Shown here in pieces: positions 13,866 to 19,208 of a stretch of 19,208 bases of DNA. This stretch comes from DATDUP01 sp035290345 (GTDB lineage Bacteria; Patescibacteriota; Patescibacteriia; Magasanikbacterales; UBA922). Position 1 is the stretch's first letter. The number at the start of each line of letters is the position of its first letter. Under the pieces are notes generated by a model. That model was not told the DNA's origin, did no database searches, and saw nothing but the letters and a program-made list of their open reading frames with translations. The position numbers and the translations under genes were made by a program. The stretch spans positions 1-19,208 of the forward strand of contig DATDUP010000030.1 in NCBI GenBank assembly GCA_035290345.1. Reading direction: 5' to 3'.

Positions 13866-14830
13866 ATTTTCAAAGCGCCCACAAACAAATCCAAACCCAG
13901 AGACTGGTTTAACTGACCAGTCTTTATTTTTATGTCTTCGGCTAATAGTTTCTGGTACAAATCCCGTAGTTTAACCAAGGGATATTTTTTTACAAAAGGC
14001 AGGGATTTTTTCACCACAAAAGGATGAAGGGAAAGCCGGGTGGCCAAAGTAGTACTGGAAATACTATCCTCTCGGTCAAACAAATCCCGCATTTCAAACA
14101 AAATCCGTACCTGACGCAAGAGCATAACATAGACAAAAGCCGCGTCTTCGCCTTGCCGGTACTGTTCTTGAATCATTTTAAAGGCGGTCTTTTTTTGACC
14201 AGAAATAATCGCGTCCACCAAATTAAAAATACTATCGTCTATTTTCTCTTCAATAAATAATTGAACGTCGGCTAATTCAATTTCCCGGCCCCGACAATAG
14301 GCCAATAACTGCCCCACCAAAGAATCAATCAACCAACCATCACCACCAGTATTATCAACTAAGTAAGAAATGGCTGGATTAGAAATTTTTCCACCCTTTT
14401 CCTGCAATTCAGCGGCCACCCAAGAACGCAAACGGGCGCCTGTTAACAAAGGGAATTCTTGAATAAATTTCTCTTTTTGTAAATGTTGAAAAATCTCCTT
14501 AGCACTCTTTAATTTGAAGTCACTAGTCCCTTCCCAAAAAATCACAATATTATTTTCTGGAATGCTTTTATTCTTTAGTCTGGCCAGAATCTCCTGACGA
14601 GAATCTTCCGCTTTGGCCGTTAATAAATTTCTCAAAATCACCAACCTCTTTTCGGCCAAAAAAGGCGTAGACAAAATCTGTTCCAAAATGTTCCCCACCG
14701 AAGCGGTCTGACAATCTAAATCCACCACGTTATAACCCTGAGGATCGCGCTCTCTTTTAAATTTTTCCACCAGTTTCCGTAACTGTTGACGACTGCGGAA
14801 GGTGTCCTGGCCAAACAAAAAAATCAGCAT
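13862..14830 (-). CDS. holA: DNA polymerase III subunit delta
   Basis: The 322-residue delta subunit opens the beta sliding clamp within the clamp-loader complex. The start MLIFLFGQDTFRSRQQLRKL matches the N-terminal AAA+ fold of HolA, followed by PFLAEKRLVILRNL (clamp-contact region), WLIDSLVGQLLAY and the C-terminal collar (FVYVMLLRQVRILFEM). As in all delta proteins there is no usable Walker A. Length is near the usual 330-345. It is convergent with the GGDEF gene, whose stop overlaps its own, and no terminator separates them, so antisense transcripts are likely. TrmB copy 2 lies 38 bases upstream on the same strand, so co-transcription is possible. Confidence 0.93.
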   Translation of the reverse strand: MLIFLFGQDTFRSRQQLRKLVEKFKRERDPQGYNVVDLDCQTASVGNILEQILSTPFLAEKRLVILRNLLTAKAEDSRQEILARLKNKSIPENNIVIFWEGTSDFKLKSAKEIFQHLQKEKFIQEFPLLTGARLRSWVAAELQEKGGKISNPAISYLVDNTGGDGWLIDSLVGQLLAYCRGREIELADVQLFIEEKIDDSIFNLVDAIISGQKKTAFKMIQEQYRQGEDAAFVYVMLLRQVRILFEMRDLFDREDSISSTTLATRLSLHPFVVKKSLPFVKKYPLVKLRDLYQKLLAEDIKIKTGQLNQSLGLDLFVGALKI

Positions 14831-14868
14831 ACAGCCAAATTGTAATATGAATCAGGATAAACTGCAAA

Positions 14869-16020
14869 CTAGGGCTTTTCTCGGGTCCACAATTCATCAA
14901 AATACGTCTGTAAAGCCGAGGCCACCTCTGGCTGACTAAACCGGATTACTATTGGTGGATCAGAATAGAGAATAAAAAAAGTCTTATGCTGATAAAGATT
15001 AATCTGCATGGGAATTGGTGGGGCAGAAGAAAAAATCCGCAATTGGCTGATCTTTCCTTCCGGATCACCGCATTCCGCAAAACGACGAGAGATTCGGTCA
15101 TAGGATTGCCGATACACCAACATCTTGGTAATGACCCCTTTTTCTACTCTTTTGCGGTGAAAATCATCATACATCTCCTGGACCCCAGAAGGATGCTCTC
15201 CAGCCGAGGCACCAAAGACACAATACTCTTCACCAGCGGCCAAACTCTCCAACATCTGATCAATCATCTTTTTTAAAGCTCCTAGGCCCGTCTCCACAAC
15301 CACACTTTGTTCCCAAAAAACTTGAAAAAATTTACGAAACGCACCTGTCGCTTCCTGGCTGCGCAAACCAAAAGTCAGAGCCGGATTGCCCGGCACTCCA
15401 ATCTCCAAATAATCACTAATAAAAGCAAACCAAACTGGAAAATCAATATCAAAAGGTAAATACTTGGCTTGACTAAGAGGTAAACGGTTACGCCATTCAA
15501 TATCCGCTGGATCTACCCCTTGTTCATACATAATTTTCAATCCAATACCCCGAGATTCTCGTTGCTGGTGAAAACGTCGCCAATACTTTTCCATTTCTGG
15601 AGTAGAGGAGGCCTTGGAACCGATTACATATAAAGTTTCCCCTGGGTCAGAGCGGAGAGCGACACTCCGGCTCATCTTTATCCCCTCGTCACCCTCAAAA
15701 ACCATTACTTCTCTTTTCCCGGCCACAGATATTTTTTTCAATTCTTCTACTGCCTGCTGAGCTTTATCAACCTGGGCTCTCGCCATTTCCAAAATCATCT
15801 CTGGTTTGTTAGCCAAAAACGTAGCTACGTTACCCGCCATCACTTTAGCGACCAGGCCCTTGGCCGCCAAACTCTCTAATGACTGGTATACCAAATTACG
15901 ATGCAAGCCACTTTGGGTGATAATCTCTCCAGCTCTTACCTGACCAAGACTATGTAAGGTGGTATAAACTATAATTTCATTTTTATGGAATCCAAGAGAT
16001 GTTAATAACTCATTAAGCAT
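14869..16020 (-). CDS. TrmB-family regulator with two tandem effector domains, copy 2
   Basis: This 383-residue protein has a TrmB-type winged helix at 1-72 (LTSLGFHKNEIIVYTTL; recognition region LHRNLVYQSLESLAAKGLV), a helical linker at 73-100, and then two similar effector domains at about 103-240 and 246-383. Internal duplication shows in paired motifs: YWRRFHQQRESRGIGLKIMY with YDDFHRKRVEKGVITKMLVY, and AFRKFFQVFWEQS with ALQTYFDELWT. Copy 1 at 5723 has only one. The ligand is unknown. It is divergent from the exported protein at 16209 and has a dyad just before its own ATG, so autoregulation and control of that gene are likely. Confidence 0.86.
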   Translation of the reverse strand: MLNELLTSLGFHKNEIIVYTTLHSLGQVRAGEIITQSGLHRNLVYQSLESLAAKGLVAKVMAGNVATFLANKPEMILEMARAQVDKAQQAVEELKKISVAGKREVMVFEGDEGIKMSRSVALRSDPGETLYVIGSKASSTPEMEKYWRRFHQQRESRGIGLKIMYEQGVDPADIEWRNRLPLSQAKYLPFDIDFPVWFAFISDYLEIGVPGNPALTFGLRSQEATGAFRKFFQVFWEQSVVVETGLGALKKMIDQMLESLAAGEEYCVFGASAGEHPSGVQEMYDDFHRKRVEKGVITKMLVYRQSYDRISRRFAECGDPEGKISQLRIFSSAPPIPMQINLYQHKTFFILYSDPPIVIRFSQPEVASALQTYFDELWTREKP

Positions 16021-16022
16021 AA

Positions 16023-16041
16023 TGTCATATTAATTATGACA
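16023..16041. promoter_or_regulatory. Dyad at the start of TrmB copy 2 (autoregulatory candidate)
   Basis: TGTCATATTAATTATGACA has 7-bp perfect arms and a 5-bp centre. It ends 2 bases before the ATG and covers the predicted transcription start, a position suited to repression. Confidence 0.6.
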
Positions 16042-16046
16042 AATAA

Positions 16047-16075
16047 ATTATACTAAAATTAAACAAAAAAAGCAA
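16047..16075 (-). promoter_or_regulatory. Promoter of TrmB copy 2
   Basis: On the minus strand TTGCTT (16070-16075), 17-bp spacer, TATAAT (16047-16052). The leader is about 20 bases. Confidence 0.6.
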
Positions 16076-16118
16076 ATAACAGAGCCGCCTGTCATGGCCT
16101 AATACTGATTTATTATTG

Positions 16119-16138
16119 ATATTTTAGCCAAAAAATAT
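16119..16138. promoter_or_regulatory. Operator candidate of the exported protein, copy 2
   Basis: ATATTTTAGCCAAAAAATAT overlaps the -35 box of the plus-strand promoter. Its left ten bases equal those of the palindrome at 5635-5652, next to the other TrmB/exported pair. Confidence 0.6.
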
Positions 16139-16166
16139 TGACTTAACACAATCTATATGATAATTT
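16138..16166 (+). promoter_or_regulatory. Promoter of the exported protein, copy 2
   Basis: TTGACT (16138-16143), 17-bp spacer, TAATTT (16161-16166); GATAAT two bases earlier at 15-bp spacing is an alternative -10. Confidence 0.55.
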
Positions 16167-16208
16167 AGACAGTCAATTGACAATGCACCTTAACAACGGA
16201 GGAAAAAC

Positions 16209-16691
16209 ATGAACAAGAAAGCTGTGCTGGTGTGTCTGATGCTGTTGGCGATCCTGCCCTCTACCGCGTTCAGTCAAGACCGAATTAGTTTGGCCTTTGG
16301 TTGGCCAGTGGTCATGTCTGACACCACCTGGGACGACCTGGGAGCAACCATCCGCCTTGGCTATGGCCATGGCTGGAAACCCACCGAACAGATTGGCATC
16401 GGAGCTGATCTGGTCGTGGTCTCTCCCACCAACACCCCTCACCCGTCTCTGCAGGCAGTACTCTCTGGTGGGTACAGACTCATTCCCAAGCTTAGCTTGG
16501 GCGGTGGCGTTAGCTACCAGATCAACCCACCATATCAAGGACAATGGTCCAACTTTCTGGGGTTTGGCTTTGGTCCAACCATCAGTCTTCCCGCCGGAAT
16601 GTCGTTCTCTCTGATTACCGGACCAGGGATCACCCTGGAAAAGGATCTCTGGACCTGGATATTCCAGCCCAAGTTTTCTTTCTCGTTCTAG
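16209..16691 (+). CDS. Small exported beta-rich protein (barrel-like), copy 2
   Basis: I do not recognise the family. The 160-residue protein has a Sec signal peptide (MNKKAVLVCLMLLAILPSTAFSQ, cleavage near residue 23) and then glycine- and aromatic-rich alternating strands (IRLGYGHGW, LSLGGGVSYQI, LGFGFGPTISL), ending in KFSFSF. The pattern resembles a small outer-membrane beta-barrel with a C-terminal Phe signal. A strong GGAGG (16198-16202) lies six bases before the ATG, unlike nearly all neighbours. Codon use is rich in CTG, GGC and ACC. It is divergent from TrmB copy 2 and has its own terminator. Similarity to copy 1 is in architecture; I see no clear residue alignment, so common ancestry is unproven. 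Confidence 0.75.
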   Translation: MNKKAVLVCLMLLAILPSTAFSQDRISLAFGWPVVMSDTTWDDLGATIRLGYGHGWKPTEQIGIGADLVVVSPTNTPHPSLQAVLSGGYRLIPKLSLGGGVSYQINPPYQGQWSNFLGFGFGPTISLPAGMSFSLITGPGITLEKDLWTWIFQPKFSFSF

Positions 16692-16748
16692 CCTGCCCAG
16701 CGGCGTTTCAAATAGCTGGGTATCTAGTTTGGCGCTAAACCAAAAAAC

Positions 16749-16777
16749 AAAACCCACATAAGTGGGTTTTGTTGTTT
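16749..16777 (+). terminator. Terminator of the exported protein, copy 2
   Basis: AAAACCCAC (16749-16757), loop ATAA, GTGGGTTTT (16762-16770), followed by GTTGTTT. A perfect 9-bp stem. Confidence 0.85.
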
Positions 16778-16852
16778 GTAATGTTTACACACCATCTGAA
16801 GTTTCCATCCCGACTTAGCAGAAAAAAATCTTGATTTCAAATAATGTTTAGT

Positions 16853-17107
16853 TCAATTATTTCTACTCAAACCTTCACCAAAGCTAGAGGATGAAAATTC
16901 GGGCGGAGAAAATTTTTCGCTTTTAAAAGCTCCACATTGCCACTTCTGGCAACACCTCGGTCTTATTGAATAAACTTTACACAGATTATTTTTGTCTAAA
17001 AATTTACATTGTTTACGAAGCATTAGGGTTTTTGTGCGCCACGAAATTGCTATTCGATCCGACCAGTATAATCTTTTACAACACTCACCACATTTGTAGC
17101 ATGACAT
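16853..17107 (-). CDS. YkgJ-family cysteine-cluster protein
   Basis: This 84-residue protein carries the CxxCxxCC signature at 3-10 (CYKCGECC), then CKFLD, LCKVYSIRPRCC and WQC, the usual pattern of the YkgJ/UPF0153 family, thought to bind zinc or iron. Function is unknown; members often sit near housekeeping genes. The last 20 residues are Ser-rich and probably disordered. It lies 63 bases downstream of polA on the same strand with no terminator between, so it may be co-transcribed. Confidence 0.85.
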   Translation of the reverse strand: MSCYKCGECCKRLYWSDRIAISWRTKTLMLRKQCKFLDKNNLCKVYSIRPRCCQKWQCGAFKSEKFSPPEFSSSSFGEGLSRNN

Positions 17108-17170
17108 ATGATGGTCACTTGATTAATAAAAAGATTTTGTTAAATTTCCGATAACCGGGGACACCATTTC

Positions 17171-19208
17171 CTATTTTATTTCCCCCCAACGTTTTCCAAT
17201 TCCCACCTGTACGTCCACGGGCACACGCAACTTCACCGTATTCTCCATAATTTCTTTCACTCGAGTGGCCACTTCTTTCTCCAGCCCAGCAACCACCTCT
17301 ATAACCAACTCATCATGGACTTGCAAAATCAGTCTAACTTTTTTTTCAGTCGTATTATACTTGGAAAGCTCAGTAGCAACAGCAATCATGGCCATCTTCA
17401 TTATATCAGCGGCCGTTCCCTGAATGGGCATATTCACCGCCATTCTTTCTCCAGCGGCCCGTAATTGAAAATTACTAGACTTCAATTCTGGAATATACCG
17501 ACGGCGGCCGAACAAAGTCTCCACATAGCCTGTCTTTCTGGCCAGCCTCAAAGTCTGGTCAATGTACTTCTTTACTCCAGAAAATTCAGAAAAATATTTT
17601 TTGATAAACTCATCTGCCTGCCATTTAGGGATCTTCGTCCGCCAGGCCAAGCCGTAAGCTCCCATGCCGTAAAGGACACCAAAATTAACCTCCTTAGCAC
17701 TGTAACGCATTTCTTTAGTAACCGCTGACAAAGGCACCCCATGAATAGCCGCTGCGGTCGCTGTATGAATATCTTTACCCTGACTAAATATCTCCAACAT
17801 TTTTTTGTCCTGGGCCAAAGAAGCCACCACCCTCAATTCAATTTGTGAGTAATCAGCCACTACCAGCTGATTTCCTTTTTCTGCAATAAAGGCCTTCCGA
17901 ATCTCTCGCCCCAGTTCGGTCCGAATGGGAATATTCTGCAAATTAGGATCAGAGCTTGATAACCGACCAGTGGTAGCCACTGCTTGGTTAAAAGTAGTAT
18001 GAATTCGACCGGTTTTTTTATTAATCAATCCGGGCAAAACATCAATATAGGTATTCTGTAGTTTAGCTAGTTCTCGATATTCTCGAATCAATGGGACAAT
18101 CGGATGAATATCAATCAATTTGTCCAGCTCCGAATCAGCAGTGGAATATCCGGTCTTTCCTTTTTTGATATTATCTTTTGGCAAAGACATTTTTTCAAAC
18201 AAGATTTCCCGCAGCTGAACAGAGGAGGCGACATTAAATTCTTCTCCCGCTTCTTTCCAAATTTTTCTAGTTATCCGCTCTAAATCCTCGGCTACTTTTC
18301 GAGAAAGAGAATGTAACAAACGTTCATCTACAGCCACACCTTCTTTTTCCATTTCGGCCAAAACCGGGATTAAACGCATTTCCACTTTTTCAAACAAGCC
18401 CAGGTCCTCTAAATCTTCCAGGTGTTTCCTCTGCTTCTCGGCCACGGACAGAGTAAACAACAATTCCTTGGCCACCACCTCTCGGCTCACCTCAAACAAG
18501 CTACCCTGGTCTTCTTTTGTCACTATATTCTCTCCCAGTTCCCTTAACACTACACTGCGCAAGTCATGCGAACGAGTGGAGGAATTAAGTAAATATGAGG
18601 CCACCATGGTGTCAAAAAGCTGGTTCTGCACGCTAATCCCTTGGGCTAACAGCATCTTCAACAAAGGCTTGAGATCGTGGCCCACTAAAATTTTCTTTTT
18701 ATCAAAAAAGACCTTGGCCAGTTCTTCTATCTGCGTAACGGGAACGAAAAATAATTCTTCCCCAGTTAACAAAATCAGAGATGTCCCTTGTTCGTTATCA
18801 GAGACTGCCTGACAAGCAAACGTCTTCGACGCTTCCAATCTTTTCGCAGTCTCCTTTCCCCCCAGGTTATTCACTAAAATCTTTTTTTCTTTTTTGTTAT
18901 CGTCTTTTTCTTCCCCTCGTAATCTTTTGAGGAGAGAATAAAATTCAAATTTCCGAAATAGGGCACTCAATTTTTCCACATCTAGATCCTTGACCTTGGC
19001 CAAGGGCAGGGAAACTTTTACCCCTGGAACAGCTGTGACAATCTTAGCTAATTCAAAACTCATTTCCGCATCCTTCTTTCCACTCTCTAATTTAGCCAAA
19101 ACGCTTGGGCTGATCTCCGTCAGTTTCTTTTTCCCCAACAACTGATACATATTTTCTATACCCCCGTACTTTACCACTAAATCCAAGGCTGTTTTTTCAC
19201 CCACGCCT
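17171..19208 (-). CDS. polA: DNA polymerase I (5' partial, runs off right edge)
   Basis: Family A polymerase for Okazaki-fragment maturation and repair. The frame continues past the GTG at 19204: the visible protein begins GVGEKTA, the helix-hairpin-helix of the 5'-nuclease domain, so that domain is mostly beyond the edge. Residues 80-280 are the 3'-5' exonuclease-like domain; the expected DxE of Exo I is not found and Exo III lacks its Asp pattern, so proofreading is probably lost, as in Taq and Bacillus enzymes. The polymerase domain is intact: motif A VVADYSQIELR, motif B RYSAKEVNFGVLYG with Phe at the sugar-selecting position, motif C LQVHDELVIEV. Confidence 0.96.
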   Translation of the reverse strand, partial: GVGEKTALDLVVKYGGIENMYQLLGKKKLTEISPSVLAKLESGKKDAEMSFELAKIVTAVPGVKVSLPLAKVKDLDVEKLSALFRKFEFYSLLKRLRGEEKDDNKKEKKILVNNLGGKETAKRLEASKTFACQAVSDNEQGTSLILLTGEELFFVPVTQIEELAKVFFDKKKILVGHDLKPLLKMLLAQGISVQNQLFDTMVASYLLNSSTRSHDLRSVVLRELGENIVTKEDQGSLFEVSREVVAKELLFTLSVAEKQRKHLEDLEDLGLFEKVEMRLIPVLAEMEKEGVAVDERLLHSLSRKVAEDLERITRKIWKEAGEEFNVASSVQLREILFEKMSLPKDNIKKGKTGYSTADSELDKLIDIHPIVPLIREYRELAKLQNTYIDVLPGLINKKTGRIHTTFNQAVATTGRLSSSDPNLQNIPIRTELGREIRKAFIAEKGNQLVVADYSQIELRVVASLAQDKKMLEIFSQGKDIHTATAAAIHGVPLSAVTKEMRYSAKEVNFGVLYGMGAYGLAWRTKIPKWQADEFIKKYFSEFSGVKKYIDQTLRLARKTGYVETLFGRRRYIPELKSSNFQLRAAGERMAVNMPIQGTAADIMKMAMIAVATELSKYNTTEKKVRLILQVHDELVIEVVAGLEKEVATRVKEIMENTVKLRVPVDVQVGIGKRWGEIK

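Noticed and set aside
16173..16757. 194-residue minus-strand frame opposite the exported protein
   Set aside because: It is a shadow: the plus-strand gene has a signal peptide, strong ribosome site and terminator, and the antisense product is low-complexity and basic.

Overview
The window looks like a piece of a small bacterial chromosome, most plausibly from the Candidate Phyla Radiation (Patescibacteria). This is an inference from gene content and style: compact AT-leaning genes, standard code with TGA used as a stop, promoters of the TTGACA-17-TATAAT type placed very close to start codons, and almost no Shine-Dalgarno sequences. No 16S rRNA or ribosomal-protein phylogeny is available here, so the lineage is not proven. 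Every region looks chromosomal; I see no insertion sequence, phage gene or CRISPR array.

Left part (1-4500): a membrane-anchored LysM/M23 peptidase, open through the left edge, faces a dksA-like/lspA pair. Next comes a stretch of about 420 nt with no convincing protein. It has a consensus promoter, an intrinsic terminator and many nested helices on the minus strand, and I call it an unidentified structured RNA. Behind its promoter lies an AT-rich gap with DnaA boxes and a repeated 9-mer, followed by ychF, tRNA-Ala(GGC) and a DUF1622 membrane protein. The 495-base gap after that holds two perfect 16-bp parS-type palindromes, so replication-origin-like and centromere-like signals sit within 2 kb of each other.

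Middle (4971-11273): a small exported beta-rich protein is divergent from a TrmB-family regulator, followed by a convergent NUDIX hydrolase. Then comes a copper-response operon: a CsoR repressor with its operator, a HMA/TauE-SafE-like/cupredoxin fusion, and a CopA-type Cu+ ATPase. Two tRNA genes, Ala(CGC) and Arg(CCT), follow on the minus strand.

Right part (11390-19208): rmuC, rpsT, a GGDEF protein, holA, a second and larger TrmB-family regulator divergent from a second small exported beta-rich protein, a YkgJ-type cysteine-cluster protein, and polA, which runs off the right edge.

The most interesting system is the repeated pair of a TrmB-like regulator and a divergent exported beta-rich protein. 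The two exported genes are the only ones here with strong GGAGG ribosome sites. Both end in an aromatic C-terminus, and both promoters share an ATATTTTAGCYAAA box. Together with the structured RNA and the DnaA/parS cluster, these are the places to look first.
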